NCBI RefSeq assembly: GCF_014279815.1 | Contig: NZ_CP047941.1 | Coordinates: forward strand, 1,798,001 to 1,862,000 | Reading direction: 5' to 3' | DNA from: Synechococcus sp. NOUM97013 | GTDB taxonomy: Bacteria; Cyanobacteriota; Cyanobacteriia; PCC-6307; Cyanobiaceae | Length of the DNA stretch: 64,000 nucleotides | In this document: positions 1 to 8,675 of the stretch, one piece after another | Layout: every line of letters starts with the position of its first letter | Numbering within the stretch: the stretch's first letter is position 1 | Position numbers and translations under genes: made by a program | The notes under the pieces: model-generated | The model's database searches: none | What the model saw: the letters and a program-made list of their open reading frames with translations, nothing else | Told to the model about the DNA's origin: nothing

Positions 1-1
1 A

Positions 2-181
2 GCCTGGTTCAGTCGCGCGAAGGGCAACCGACGGGTGGCCGTGGTGATGACCTCGGTGGACCATCTCCAGAGAATTCCTGGATCAGCCCCAGGAACCGTG
101 CGGCATCGGCAGGCGGATCTGGTGTGGGCTGAACCGGACCGTGCACGTCGAACCCTTGAGGGGCGGGAGCCCCTAGCCTGA
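2..181 (+). CDS. NFACT-family protein, C-terminal end (partial)
   Basis: The reading frame is open from the left edge and stops at TGA 179-181, giving about 59 residues. It contains AWFSRAK, then VAVVMTSVDHL and GSAPGTVRHRQADL. This matches the end of the NFACT-R (DUF814) domain of FbpA/RqcH-type proteins, where a small helix is followed by a V-V-x-T-x-x-x-H strand and a PG-x-V turn. Family members act in ribosome-associated quality control or tRNA/nucleic-acid binding. Only the tail is present, so the catalytic or binding parts cannot be judged. It lies in the same frame as tatC, separated by the stop codon and about 110 bases. Confidence 0.6.
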   Translation, partial: AWFSRAKGNRRVAVVMTSVDHLQRIPGSAPGTVRHRQADLVWAEPDRARRTLEGREPLA

Positions 182-252
182 TCCTGCACGGACAGTGAAG
201 CCCCCCTGACGAGGATCGAGCCCAACGAGCCAAGCGCACTGTCACCGCCACC

Positions 253-268
253 CCCGATTCGAATCGGG
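253..268. repeat. Perfect 16-bp palindrome upstream of tatC
   Basis: CCCGATTC is followed directly by GAATCGGG, a perfect dyad with no spacer, centred on TTCGAA and ending 24 bases before the GTG at 293. It sits between the NFACT stop codon and tatC. It could be a protein-binding operator or chance; there is no T-run, so it is not an intrinsic terminator. Confidence 0.4.
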
Positions 269-292
269 AGTCCTGACAGCCCTCCTAATGAC

Positions 293-1033
293 GTGGAGAT
301 GCCTCTGGTGGATCACCTGGAGGAGCTGCGTCAAAGGGTGCTGCGCAGTCTTGGGGCTGTGGTCATCTGCGCTCTTGCCTGTTTGCTGGCTGTGCGGCCG
401 CTGGTCAGATTGCTTGAGGAGCCGGCCGGTTCCATCCGTTTCCTGCAGTTGGCACCGGGTGAGTTCCTGTTCGTGTCCTTCAAGGTGGCCGGTTACGCCG
501 GTCTCACTCTGGCGCTGCCGTTTGTCCTTTACCAAGGGCTGGCCTTTGTCCTTCCCGGCCTTACCCGTGGCGAGCGCCGGCTGATCGCACCGGCGGTAGC
601 AGGCTCCGCCGTTCTGTTTCTGGCGGGCTTGGCGTTCGCGTGGTGGGCGCTGATTCCAGCTGCACTGCGTTTTTTGGTGAGCTACGGCGCTGATGTGGTG
701 GAGCCGATCTGGTCGATCGAGCGCTACCTCGACTTCGTTTTGCTACTCATGCTGTCCACAGGGTTGGCCTTCCAATTGCCCGTGCTGCAGCTCCTTCTGG
801 GAGCGTTCGGGCTGGTCAACTGGAAACGAATGCTCTCGGCCTGGCGCTGGGTGGTGATGATTTCGGCGCTCGCCGGAGCAGTGCTCACCCCCTCAACGGA
901 CCCGGTGACGATGATTCTTCTGGGAAGTGCGATTACAGGGCTCTACCTGATCGGAGTTCTTCTGGTGGCGGTGGTGCAGCGTTTCAAAGCAGAAACTCCT
1001 CCAGCCTCTCCTCCCCCTGCAGCTGCAGGCTGA
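293..1033 (+). CDS. tatC: Sec-independent (twin-arginine) translocase subunit TatC
   Basis: 246 residues, the usual TatC size. The diagnostic N-terminus MPLVDHLEELRQRV (residues 3-16) is the conserved TatC cytoplasmic segment that helps bind the twin-arginine signal. About six hydrophobic segments follow. TatC is the receptor core of the Tat system; in cyanobacteria it exports folded proteins such as the Rieske subunit, whose gene petC is next but one. The start is GTG 293 or ATG 299; the frame stays open upstream to 182 but without ATG, GTG or TTG, and no clear Shine-Dalgarno is seen. The 3' end overlaps the convergent DUF3067 gene by 50 bases. Confidence 0.92.
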   Translation: MEMPLVDHLEELRQRVLRSLGAVVICALACLLAVRPLVRLLEEPAGSIRFLQLAPGEFLFVSFKVAGYAGLTLALPFVLYQGLAFVLPGLTRGERRLIAPAVAGSAVLFLAGLAFAWWALIPAALRFLVSYGADVVEPIWSIERYLDFVLLLMLSTGLAFQLPVLQLLLGAFGLVNWKRMLSAWRWVVMISALAGAVLTPSTDPVTMILLGSAITGLYLIGVLLVAVVQRFKAETPPASPPPAAAG

Positions 1034-1331
1034 GGGCTTTCCCAAGCCTGGGACGGTCTCGCGTGGTGCTTAACCAGTCCCGAACGACCCCTGCCTGCCC
1101 CAATCGGTTGACGATTTCCAACACTTCGGCGAGGTGAGCTCGGTAACCCTCCTCGTTCAAAGGGAACGATTGCTGCTCGAGATAGGCCCACATCACCTGC
1201 AGATACATCCGCCGACGACGGGTCACCAACTGCAAGTCGTAGCTGGCTTGCCAGCGAGAGCGCAGAAGTTCGACCACCTCATCCACGCTCAGAGGATCCG
1301 GCAGAGACGACGAAGGTGATTCAACAAGCAC
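984..1331 (-). CDS. DUF3067 family protein
   Basis: The core LSVDEVVELLRSRW ... YLQVMWAYLEQQSFPL ... NRLGQAGVVRDWL ... RPRLGKALSL is the cyanobacterial/plastid DUF3067 pattern; the function is unknown. The frame is open to an ATG at 1412, but that start would leave only 23 bases to the divergent petC start. I prefer GTG 1331, preceded by AAGG, which gives 115 residues, close to the family length, and about 100 bases for promoters. The last 50 bases overlap the end of tatC on the other strand. Confidence 0.7.
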   Translation of the reverse strand: MLVESPSSSLPDPLSVDEVVELLRSRWQASYDLQLVTRRRRMYLQVMWAYLEQQSFPLNEEGYRAHLAEVLEIVNRLGQAGVVRDWLSTTRDRPRLGKALSLQLQGEERLEEFLL

Positions 1332-1397
1332 GAATGGCGACCTTAAACATCGATGAAAAACCCAGTCTTCGCAAAGTGTGACACGACCTTTAGCGTC

Positions 1398-1413
1398 CAT
1401 AATGATCGTCATT
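1398..1413 (+). promoter_or_regulatory. Possible petC promoter -10 and small dyad
   Basis: In the gap between the divergent DUF3067 gene and petC there is CATAAT (1398-1403), a plausible -10 element, overlapping the small dyad AATGA-TCG-TCATT (1401-1413). No convincing -35 is visible. A start point near 1410 would leave a short petC leader. Weak evidence, based on position and -10 similarity only. Confidence 0.25.
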
Positions 1414-1435
1414 CAGTGCCCAATGACAGTCAGTT

Positions 1436-1972
1436 ATGACTCAGACGCCAGCAGGTGACGTGCCCGGAATGGGCCGCCGGCAGTTTATGAATCTGCTGAC
1501 CTTCGGGTCCGTGACCGGCGTAGCGCTCGGCGCTCTTTATCCGGTGGTGAATTACTTCATCCCCCCTCGCGCTGCGGGTGGCGGTGGCGGCACCACTGCA
1601 AAAGATGAGCTGGGCAATCCGGTCACCGCCAGTGGCTGGCTGAGCAACCACCCCAGTGGCGACCGCAGCCTTATCCAGGGACTCAAAGGCGACCCCACCT
1701 ATTTGATCGTCGAAGGCGATGACGCCATCGGCAGCTACGGCATCAATGCCATCTGCACCCACCTCGGTTGCGTGGTGCCCTGGAACAGCGGTGCCAACAA
1801 GTTCATGTGTCCCTGTCATGGCAGCCAGTACGACGCCACCGGCAAGGTGGTGCGCGGTCCAGCACCCCTGTCCCTTGCCCTGGCCAACGTCAGCGTTGAA
1901 GACGACAACGTGTTCGTGAGCCAGTGGACCGAGACCGACTTCCGCACGGGCGAGAAGCCCTGGTGGGGCTGA
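1436..1972 (+). CDS. petC: Cytochrome b6f Rieske iron-sulfur subunit
   Basis: 178 residues. The N-terminus carries [12 protein letters not shown] then a hydrophobic anchor (about 20-40), the uncleaved Tat-type signal typical of Rieske proteins. A glycine-rich hinge (GGGGG, 48-52) follows. The [2Fe-2S] cluster boxes are CTHLGC (107-112) and CPCHGS (125-130), with both Cys and His ligands present. It transfers electrons from plastoquinol to cytochrome f in the thylakoid. It is followed 45 bases later by petA, the usual petCA operon. Its Tat dependence fits with tatC just upstream. Confidence 0.98.
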   Translation: MTQTPAGDVPGMGRRQFMNLLTFGSVTGVALGALYPVVNYFIPPRAAGGGGGTTAKDELGNPVTASGWLSNHPSGDRSLIQGLKGDPTYLIVEGDDAIGSYGINAICTHLGCVVPWNSGANKFMCPCHGSQYDATGKVVRGPAPLSLALANVSVEDDNVFVSQWTETDFRTGEKPWWG

Positions 1973-2017
1973 TCCACGACTCCTTTCCCGCCGTTCTCCC
2001 CTGACTCACCGTCTCTG

Positions 2018-2950
2018 ATGCGCCGCCTTCTCTCACCCCTATTCGCCGCTCTGATCGTCGGCGTTGCCGTGTTCTCGGCACCTTCCAGCAGCTGGGCTTA
2101 TCCCTTCTGGGCTCAGCAGAACTATGACGCCCCCCGCGAAGCCACCGGCAAGATTGTTTGCGCCAACTGCCACTTGGCGAAGAAGCTCACCCAGGCTGAG
2201 CTGCCTCAATCCGTGCTTCCCGACACGGTGTTCAAGGCATCCGTGAAGATCCCCTACGAGGAGGGTCTCCAGGAAATCGGAGCCGACGGCAGCGACGTCG
2301 GACTGCAAGTAGGTGCTGTGATCCAGTTGCCCGACGGCTTCACTCTGGCACCCCAGGATCGTTGGACCGACGAGATCAAGGAAGAAACAGAGGGCGTTTA
2401 CTTCACCCAGTACAGCGACGACCAACCCAACATCCTTCTGGTGGGCCCCCTCCCCGGTGACCAGCATCAGGAGATCGTCTTCCCGATCTTGTCTCCCGAC
2501 CCTGCCACCGACAGCAACATCCACTTCGGCAAGTACCAGGTCTTCGTGGGAGGCAACCGTGGCCGTGGCCAGGTGTACCCCACCGGCGAGAAGAGCAACA
2601 ACACAGTCTTCACGGCTCCTGCAACCGGAACCATTGACTCCATCGAAGACGGTGACAACGGCGCCAAGGTGGTCACCATCAGCAGCGAAGACGGCAGCAG
2701 CGTGAGCGAAACCATCCCTGTCGGCCCCACATTGCTCGTGGCCACAGGTGAATCCGTTGTCGCCGGTGCGCCTCTGACCAACGATCCCAATGTCGGCGGT
2801 TTCGGCCAGATGGACGCTGAGGTTGTGCTTCAGAACCCAGTTCGTATCTACGGGCTGCTCGCTTTCTTCGCCGCTGTAGCTCTTGCCCAGATCATGCTGG
2901 TGCTGAAGAAGAAGCAGATCGAGAAAGTCCAAGCCGCTGAGGGCGTCTGA
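2018..2950 (+). CDS. petA: Apocytochrome f, cytochrome b6f complex
   Basis: 310 residues. A Sec signal peptide ends SSSWA, and mature cytochrome f would begin YPFWAQQ, where the N-terminal Tyr28 amine is the axial haem ligand in this family. CANCH (48-52) is the covalent c-type haem site. A large lumenal region and a single C-terminal membrane helix with a short KKKQIEKVQ stromal tail complete the protein. It accepts electrons from PetC and passes them to plastocyanin or cytochrome c6. It ends just before lgt, whose first codons contain a strong terminator hairpin. Confidence 0.98.
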   Translation: MRRLLSPLFAALIVGVAVFSAPSSSWAYPFWAQQNYDAPREATGKIVCANCHLAKKLTQAELPQSVLPDTVFKASVKIPYEEGLQEIGADGSDVGLQVGAVIQLPDGFTLAPQDRWTDEIKEETEGVYFTQYSDDQPNILLVGPLPGDQHQEIVFPILSPDPATDSNIHFGKYQVFVGGNRGRGQVYPTGEKSNNTVFTAPATGTIDSIEDGDNGAKVVTISSEDGSSVSETIPVGPTLLVATGESVVAGAPLTNDPNVGGFGQMDAEVVLQNPVRIYGLLAFFAAVALAQIMLVLKKKQIEKVQAAEGV

Positions 2951-2955
2951 ACCCG

Positions 2956-3819
2956 GTGCTCACCGCAGTTTTCACATCGCCTGGGCCCGAGCTGTTTCAG
3001 CTCGGGCCTTTTGTTCTCCGCTGGTACGGCCTGCTGATAGCAGTGGCCGTACTGATCGGCCTTAATCTCTCCAGCTGGCTGGCACGTCAACGGGGGCTGG
3101 AATCCAATCTGATCAGCGACCTGCTTCCGATCCTGGTACTGGCAGCTGTTGTGGGAGCCAGGATTTATTACGTGGCATTCGAATGGCAGAGCTACCAACG
3201 CTCCTGGTGGGATGCGTTCGCGATCTGGAGAGGAGGCATCGCCATCCACGGCGCCCTGCTGGCAGGCACTTTGGCCGTGATTTTGTTCTGTCGATGGAGG
3301 CGTGTGGCCTTCTGGGATGTGCTGGATGTACTGGTGCCATCGGTCGTACTGGGCCAGGCCATTGGCCGTTGGGGAAATTTTTTCAATTCAGAAGCCTTCG
3401 GTGTTCCAACCGACCTGCCCTGGAAACTATTCATCCCCTTTGCGAGCCGCCCACAGATCTTCAGCGACTCCGAATTTTTCCACCCCACCTTTCTGTACGA
3501 GTCAATCTGGAATCTTGGGGTGTTTGTGCTTCTGATGGCGCTCTTTCAGCTGGGACGCAAGCAGAAACTCCGGCTTCCTGCCGGTGCCATCAGTTGTCTC
3601 TACTTGTTGAGTTACAGCCTTGGTCGCATCTGGATCGAGGGCCTGAGGATTGATCCTCTTTGCCTGGGAGGTCAGCCCCCCTTCTGTGATGGCGGTTTGC
3701 GCATGGCTCAACTGATGAGTTTCAGCCTGATGGCCATAGCGGGCTTCGGGTTGTATTGGCTCTATGGACGCCAAGCCTCTCTGCCCGACCCAGGCCTGCG
3801 ACAGACGGAAGGATCATGA
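2956..3819 (+). CDS. lgt: Phosphatidylglycerol-prolipoprotein diacylglyceryl transferase
   Basis: 287 residues, multi-pass membrane enzyme that attaches diacylglycerol to the lipobox cysteine of prolipoproteins. Family landmarks seen: LRWYG near the N-terminus (21-25), GGIAIHGA (93-100) and the Lgt signature [10 protein letters not shown] (137-146), followed by HPTFLYES. Start is GTG 2956, only five bases after the petA stop. A perfect terminator-like hairpin (2984-3008) lies within codons 10-18, so transcription from petCA may be attenuated here. The stop overlaps the start of cobM (ATGA). Confidence 0.95.
   Translation: MLTAVFTSPGPELFQLGPFVLRWYGLLIAVAVLIGLNLSSWLARQRGLESNLISDLLPILVLAAVVGARIYYVAFEWQSYQRSWWDAFAIWRGGIAIHGALLAGTLAVILFCRWRRVAFWDVLDVLVPSVVLGQAIGRWGNFFNSEAFGVPTDLPWKLFIPFASRPQIFSDSEFFHPTFLYESIWNLGVFVLLMALFQLGRKQKLRLPAGAISCLYLLSYSLGRIWIEGLRIDPLCLGGQPPFCDGGLRMAQLMSFSLMAIAGFGLYWLYGRQASLPDPGLRQTEGS
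2984..3012 (+). terminator. Intrinsic terminator-like hairpin inside the start of lgt
   Basis: GGCCCGAGCTG (2984-2994), loop TTT, CAGCTCGGGCC (2998-3008), then TTTTG. This is an 11-bp perfect GC-rich stem followed by U residues, 33 bases after the petA stop. By form it is the petCA terminator, yet it encodes residues 10-18 of Lgt. Confidence 0.7.
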
Positions 3820-4571
3820 TCAAGCTTTCGATCGTGGGTGCCGGGCCAGGCGCTCCTGACCTGCTCACCCGCCGAGCTGAAGACAGGATCCGTGCGGCCG
3901 ACGTGCTGATCTGGACTGACTCACTGGTTTCCCCTCAGATCGCTGGCCTGGCTCGGGAGGGTTGCGAAAGCATTCGCACCAGCACCCTCACGCTGGAAGA
4001 GGTGCTTCCACTGATGATCAACCGCGCCAAGCAAGGTCTCAGAGTGGTGCGTCTGCACGATGGAGATCCTGCTCTCTACAGCGCTTTGAATGAACAGGTC
4101 TGCGGACTTGCTGATGCCGGCATTGAGGTGGAGGTTGTCCCCGGCATCAGTGCTTATCAGGCCACAGCTGCAGCTCTGAATGCCGAACTGACCATTCCGG
4201 GGGTTGTTCAAACCATCGTGCTGAGTCGGACAGGTGGACGCACCGGTGTGCCGGAGCGCGAAGAATTGGGGAATCTGGCCAGGCTTCAAGCGTCGTTATG
4301 TCTTTATCTGAGCGCGCGTCATATTGATGACGTGCAAGCAACCTTATTGGAGCACTACCCAGCCGACACGCCGGTGGCGATTGGCTATCGGGTGAGCTGG
4401 CCGGATCAGTGGATGACGATGGTGCCCCTCGATCAGATGGCCAAGACAAGCCATAAACGCAATCTAATCCGCACCACGCTGTATATCGTCAGCCCTGCAT
4501 TTCGCTCCAGCAAGGAGCGCTCAAGACTGTATGCACCGGATCACGACCATCTGTTCAGACCTAACCGCTGA
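3816..4571 (+). CDS. cobM: Precorrin-4 C11-methyltransferase
   Basis: 251 residues from ATG 3816, preceded by GGAAGGAT and overlapping the lgt stop. The protein begins [17 protein letters not shown], the P1 loop of tetrapyrrole (SAM-dependent) methyltransferases, and later has [13 protein letters not shown] and [15 protein letters not shown], as in CobM/CbiF. It methylates C-11 in corrin ring synthesis, part of cobalamin production. No other corrin-ring gene is adjacent; a CobT-like gene lies 24 kb away. Confidence 0.9.
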   Translation: MIKLSIVGAGPGAPDLLTRRAEDRIRAADVLIWTDSLVSPQIAGLAREGCESIRTSTLTLEEVLPLMINRAKQGLRVVRLHDGDPALYSALNEQVCGLADAGIEVEVVPGISAYQATAAALNAELTIPGVVQTIVLSRTGGRTGVPEREELGNLARLQASLCLYLSARHIDDVQATLLEHYPADTPVAIGYRVSWPDQWMTMVPLDQMAKTSHKRNLIRTTLYIVSPAFRSSKERSRLYAPDHDHLFRPNR

Positions 4572-4610
4572 AGCCTCGAAGGCGGGCTGTGGTCTAGAAT
4601 TAACAAGTGC

Positions 4611-4682
<72 letters not shown>

Positions 4683-4692
4683 TTAAAAAAGA

Positions 4693-4720
4693 CCCTCTAC
4701 AAATTAGAGGGGCTTTTTTT
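4693..4720 (+). terminator. Intrinsic terminator after tRNA-Val
   Basis: CCCTCTA, loop CAAAT, TAGAGGGG, then a run of seven T, ten bases after the tRNA. Beyond it, 4721-4826 contains no gene I can support. Confidence 0.85.
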
Positions 4721-4826
4721 GTTTAATCGGCTCACAAAACAAACAAGTCTTTTACCAATTAACGGGGATTGATCAACCTCCGAGGGCAAATCTTGGATGT
4801 CATGGCGGAACTTTAATGCGGCTAAT

Positions 4827-5063
4827 TCAGCCACCAAGTCTGAACGCTGTTGTTATCCAAGCCTGAATGCGTTCGACGAAGAGTTCCCAGCCCTTTGAAG
4901 CGGTGGAGGGTGCACTGGGTCGATCCAGAACTGAAGCGTGCAGAGCCGTGGCAGGAGGTTCGTATCCATCAAAGGCGATCATGGCGTCACGGGCCCCTTG
5001 CAGGTCTTGAAGCAAAGCCCGCGGAGATAACTGCTCACGCGAACGATTGCGTGCACTGGACAT
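4827..5063 (-). CDS. Small conserved-type hypothetical protein
   Basis: 78 residues from the ATG at 5063, which has GGAG seven bases upstream (GGAGCGAAACA-ATG), so this start is preferred to an in-frame ATG 54 bases further up. The sequence is hydrophilic at first (RNRSREQLSPRALLQDL) and ends with an amphipathic segment (WELFVERIQAWITTAF). No family was recognised. The stretch 5064-5239 upstream holds only the divergent promoters of this gene and the RodZ-like gene. Confidence 0.55.
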   Translation of the reverse strand: MSSARNRSREQLSPRALLQDLQGARDAMIAFDGYEPPATALHASVLDRPSAPSTASKGWELFVERIQAWITTAFRLGG

Positions 5064-5239
5064 TGTTTCGCTCCGGCGAACACTCTCTTTTGTTAGGCAG
5101 AAGACCACACGCAACACCCGTCATCGTCATGGGACGCAATGAAGCCCTGCCTCACAACCAAGAATGTCTATGTGCTTCTTGGTACTGACAGATCGGGGAA
5201 ACGAGATTAGTTTCTGTCCAGCTTCAAGCAACAGCGCGG

Positions 5240-6025
5240 ATGTGGTCGTCGGATTCCGGTCGCAGCAAAGATGCTGAATCCGCCGCAACGCTTCAGGACA
5301 TCGGCGCCATTCTCCGTCAGGCGCGTGAGTCGCAAGCTTTGACATGCGAGCAACTGGCTGGGGCACTGAACATGGGAACCGAGCAACTGACGGCCCTGGA
5401 GGCGGGTGACCTCGATCGGCTGCCAGAACCGGTGTTCGTCACGGCCATGACCCGTCGCGTTGCCTCCAAACTCCATGTGGACAGCGACCCTCTGATCCAA
5501 CGCTTGCAGACAGCGCTTGCCAATCCGGCCAGCACCAAGACATCGGAGCCCGACGCCGGTGCAAAGACTCGCTCCGCCCCGCAAACGGTCAAAAGCCCCG
5601 GTCATTCGTGGGGTCGCTGGATCACGGCGGCCATCGGCATTGCGGCTGTGGCCGGTGGAGCCATGGTGCTGGCCAGCCAAAGGCGGACACTTCAGACCAC
5701 GTCCATCCCGTCCACGCAGCAGACCATTCCCTCGTCTGCTGCGATGAGCAGCCGTTCAAGCGCCGTTGCCGTTGAACTGGATGCGCCGACGGCACCTGCT
5801 TCCATCACCATCACGAGCTCGGAACCCAGCTGGCTGTCGATCCGCAACAGCGATGGATCCAAATTCTTTGAAGGAACCCTGGCTGACAGCAAAACATTGC
5901 CCGCTGATGCGAATGTTGAGATCTACGCCGGCAGGCCGGATCTGGTATTGATCAGCCGCGGCGACGAGACCCCTAAGGCACTGGGCACCATCGAACAGGT
6001 GCGTTGGTACAAACTCAATCCCTGA
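5240..6025 (+). CDS. RodZ-like helix-turn-helix membrane protein
   Basis: 261 residues. An N-terminal HTH_25/Cro-like domain (about 20-90) includes LRQARESQALTCEQLAGAL and LEAGDLDRLPEPVF, the RodZ pattern. A polar Ser/Pro/Thr linker, one membrane helix (about 131-146) and a C-terminal DUF4115-like beta domain (SEPSWLSIRNSDG ... EGTL) follow. RodZ links MreB filaments to the cell-wall machinery in rods; in near-spherical picocyanobacteria the role is less certain. The 3' end overlaps the convergent exopolyphosphatase gene by 11 bases. Confidence 0.8.
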   Translation: MWSSDSGRSKDAESAATLQDIGAILRQARESQALTCEQLAGALNMGTEQLTALEAGDLDRLPEPVFVTAMTRRVASKLHVDSDPLIQRLQTALANPASTKTSEPDAGAKTRSAPQTVKSPGHSWGRWITAAIGIAAVAGGAMVLASQRRTLQTTSIPSTQQTIPSSAAMSSRSSAVAVELDAPTAPASITITSSEPSWLSIRNSDGSKFFEGTLADSKTLPADANVEIYAGRPDLVLISRGDETPKALGTIEQVRWYKLNP

Positions 6026-7676
6026 CTTTCACCCGCAGAGTTAGTCCGGTGACAGTCTTCACCACCTCCGAGCAGCTCTCCAGACTCCACTGCTCAAGAC
6101 TGACGTTCTGATTGAGACGTTCAGGCACCAGTTCCAAAACGAGATCATTGCCGACCACCTCGGTGACGAGGGTTCTCACCACCGGTTCGGGCCTGCGGTC
6201 CAGTGCAGCTGCAAGGCGCAGCAACAAAGACATCTCTGACACGGTTCGACGGTTGTCCCTGGTTGGCAGTGCCTGCCACGACTCATGACGCTTCTTGGGC
6301 AGGCTGCGGCGGTGATAACGGGCAATGGCTGCAATCATCAGATGCTCGGCTTCTGAATAGCCCAGAAGCTCGCCGTGGCGGATCAGATACCAGGAGTGCT
6401 TGTGATAAGCCGACAGATTGATGTGCTGACCGCAGGCATGCAACATGGCGGCCGCCCAGAGCAGATCCCGTCCGGATCCGTCATCACGGTGCAGGGTTCC
6501 ATGCGTGTTGTCGTAGAGGCTCAGGGCATGACTCGCCACCCGCTCAGCACGGATCTGATTCACAGCGAACCGTTGAACCTGATGAATCACTGTGCGCTGC
6601 CGGATGCTGCTTTGGAAGCTGAATCGGTCCTCCAGCAGCCCGTGACGCAACATCCAATCCACGATCAGACCCTCGCGCAGGGCCCTTTCACTCAGGACCA
6701 GTTCGTCCACCCCCAGCATCTGCATGGTGGTCTGAAGGATCAGTGACCCCGGGACGATGATTTCGGCCCGGCGATCATTGATCGCCGTGAGACCACGTCG
6801 CTGATCAGGCGTCATGGTTGCAAGCCTCTCCACAACGCGGTTCAGTCGCTGCCGAGAAACTTTGTAACCGTGCAGCTTCAACGGAGGGCGCTCGTCCTCG
6901 GAGGCTGCCAAAGCACCGATCGCCATAGCAGTGCCGCTTGTGGCCACCAGCACGGGGGTTTCCCCTGGTTTGATGCGGCGGTGCACCTTGTCCACCGCAG
7001 GCTCCAGGGAGCCCTGAATGAAGGCCTGCAGGAAGGAGCGACGTTGGGGCGGGATCGGGTCATCTTTGACAAAATCACGCTGAAGCCTCACTGCGCCGAC
7101 ACGGGTGCTGGTGAGTGCACGAGCATCCCGGCCATCCGCGAGGATCAACTCGGTTGAGCCGCCGCCGATGTCAAGCACCAGATGCGGACGATCTCCGAAG
7201 GGCATTCCCGACAAGACGCCGAGGTAAATCAGGCGCGCTTCCTCCGGACCACTGACGAGATCCACGTCAAGGTCGAGCTGATCTTTGATCGTCTGGAGGA
7301 AATCCCGGCCGTTGGGGGCCTCACGCACAGCACTGGTGGCGGCGACGACGATCTGCTCCACCTTGTGACTGAGTGCGAGCTCCTGAAAGTGACGCAAGCT
7401 CTTCAGTCCACGGGCAATCGCCTCAGGCGTGAGCTCACCAGTCTCTGGATCGCGCTCACCCAGACGAGTGGTGGATTTTTCCGCCAGATCAATGCTGAAC
7501 GTTCCCAACGCCACATCCACCGACGCCACGAGCATGTGGGTGGAGTTCGTGCCGACATCGATCGCGGCCACGCGCCGCACCTTTCGTAGCTCGCTCTGCC
7601 CCTTGTCCAGAGCCTGATTCAAACGCTGATCATTGAGGTCCACGGTGGTCACAAGCGAAGACTCGGCACCTGACAT
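6015..7676 (-). CDS. ppx: Exopolyphosphatase / Ppx-GppA family
   Basis: 553 residues from ATG 7676. The actin-like ATPase-fold signatures are clear: AAIDVGTNSTHMLVA near the N-terminus, VLDIGGGSTEL, then an HD-type C-terminal half with AAMLHACGQHIN and HLMIAAIARYHRR. These match long Ppx/GppA enzymes that degrade polyphosphate or pppGpp. A role in phosphate storage use is likely in a marine cyanobacterium, but Ppx and GppA activities cannot be told apart by reading. It is divergent from the prenyltransferase gene. Confidence 0.9.
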   Translation of the reverse strand: MSGAESSLVTTVDLNDQRLNQALDKGQSELRKVRRVAAIDVGTNSTHMLVASVDVALGTFSIDLAEKSTTRLGERDPETGELTPEAIARGLKSLRHFQELALSHKVEQIVVAATSAVREAPNGRDFLQTIKDQLDLDVDLVSGPEEARLIYLGVLSGMPFGDRPHLVLDIGGGSTELILADGRDARALTSTRVGAVRLQRDFVKDDPIPPQRRSFLQAFIQGSLEPAVDKVHRRIKPGETPVLVATSGTAMAIGALAASEDERPPLKLHGYKVSRQRLNRVVERLATMTPDQRRGLTAINDRRAEIIVPGSLILQTTMQMLGVDELVLSERALREGLIVDWMLRHGLLEDRFSFQSSIRQRTVIHQVQRFAVNQIRAERVASHALSLYDNTHGTLHRDDGSGRDLLWAAAMLHACGQHINLSAYHKHSWYLIRHGELLGYSEAEHLMIAAIARYHRRSLPKKRHESWQALPTRDNRRTVSEMSLLLRLAAALDRRPEPVVRTLVTEVVGNDLVLELVPERLNQNVSLEQWSLESCSEVVKTVTGLTLRVKVRD

Positions 7677-7775
7677 GGCGCACCGTGAAGAAGGGCCCCA
7701 CTCTGCCATCGGTTCTCCAGGGGGAGAGCCTGCTGATTAAGGTTCGAAAATTCCTGTGTTTGAGCGCTTCGCACC

Positions 7776-8675
7776 GTGACCGGAACGACCTTCGCGCGCG
7801 TCACGACACCCTGGTTGGCCTTACTGCGCTGGAACAAACCCACAGGTCGCCTGATCCTGCTCATTCCGGCCGGCTGGAGCCTCTGGCTGGCCCCAGCCGC
7901 CCCGCCTTCCCTGGCCCTGGTGCTGCGCATCCTGATCGGTGGGCTTGCCGTCAGTGGAGCAGGTTGTGTGGCCAATGATCTCTGGGATCAACGAATTGAT
8001 TCCGAGGTGGAACGCACCCGCCAACGCCCGCTGGCCAGCGGCGCACTGGGCCGTTCTCAAGCGATGGTGGCGCTGGTGCTGCTGCTGGCACTGTCTTTCG
8101 GGGTCGTGCTCAGTTTTCCGGTTGAGGTGCTGCAGCTGTGCCTGTTGCTGGCGGTCCTGGCCCTGCCGCCGATCCTTCTTTATCCCTCCGCCAAGCGCTG
8201 GTTCCCGTTCCCGCAAGCTGTGCTGGCGATCTGCTGGGGCTTCGCTGTGCTCATCCCCTGGGCCGCGTTTGAAGGCAACGTTTGGCCCAGCCTGACGCTG
8301 ATCAGCTGCTGGTTCGCCACGGTCTGTTGGACCTTCAGTTTCGACACGGTGTACGCCATGGCCGACCGGCCGGACGATGCTCGGCTCGGGCTGCGTAGCA
8401 GTGCTCTTTCCTTAGGACGTGGAGCCGTCAGAACAGTGAAGGCGGGCTATGGCCTGACTTCAGCAGCGCTGGCGATTGCTGCCGCATCCGCTGAGGTGGG
8501 CGTGGTGTTCTGGCCCGTCTGGGGGCTGGCCACCGTGGGGTTTTGGCAATCCACCCAAGCCCTTCGCGCCTCCGAACAACAGGAGCCGACGATTTACGCG
8601 CGTCATTTCGCCCGTCAGGTTCAGATCGGAGCGCTACTGCTGGGAGGGTTGGTGCTGTCCCGGGGGTTCGGATGA
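7776..8675 (+). CDS. ubiA: UbiA-family 4-hydroxybenzoate polyprenyltransferase
   Basis: 299 residues, GTG start. The first Asp-rich motif NDLWDQRIDSEVERTRQRPL (about 67-86) and second motif DTVYAMADRPDD are those of UbiA prenyltransferases; eight or so membrane segments are visible. In cyanobacteria this enzyme attaches the solanesyl chain to 4-hydroxybenzoate for plastoquinone synthesis. The stop overlaps the next start by the ATGA arrangement, suggesting co-translation with the LD-carboxypeptidase. Confidence 0.9.
   Translation: MTGTTFARVTTPWLALLRWNKPTGRLILLIPAGWSLWLAPAAPPSLALVLRILIGGLAVSGAGCVANDLWDQRIDSEVERTRQRPLASGALGRSQAMVALVLLLALSFGVVLSFPVEVLQLCLLLAVLALPPILLYPSAKRWFPFPQAVLAICWGFAVLIPWAAFEGNVWPSLTLISCWFATVCWTFSFDTVYAMADRPDDARLGLRSSALSLGRGAVRTVKAGYGLTSAALAIAAASAEVGVVFWPVWGLATVGFWQSTQALRASEQQEPTIYARHFARQVQIGALLLGGLVLSRGFG

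Noticed and set aside
2039-2932. Long open frame on the minus strand inside petA (297 codons)
   Set aside because: Exactly opposite a certain gene with strong family motifs; high GC produces such mirror frames. No start or ribosome site and no recognisable domain.
4850-5188. Plus-strand frame of 112 codons at 4.9-5.2 kb
   Set aside because: The minus-strand 78-codon gene has a well-placed GGAG ribosome site; the plus frame has none and ends in low-complexity sequence.
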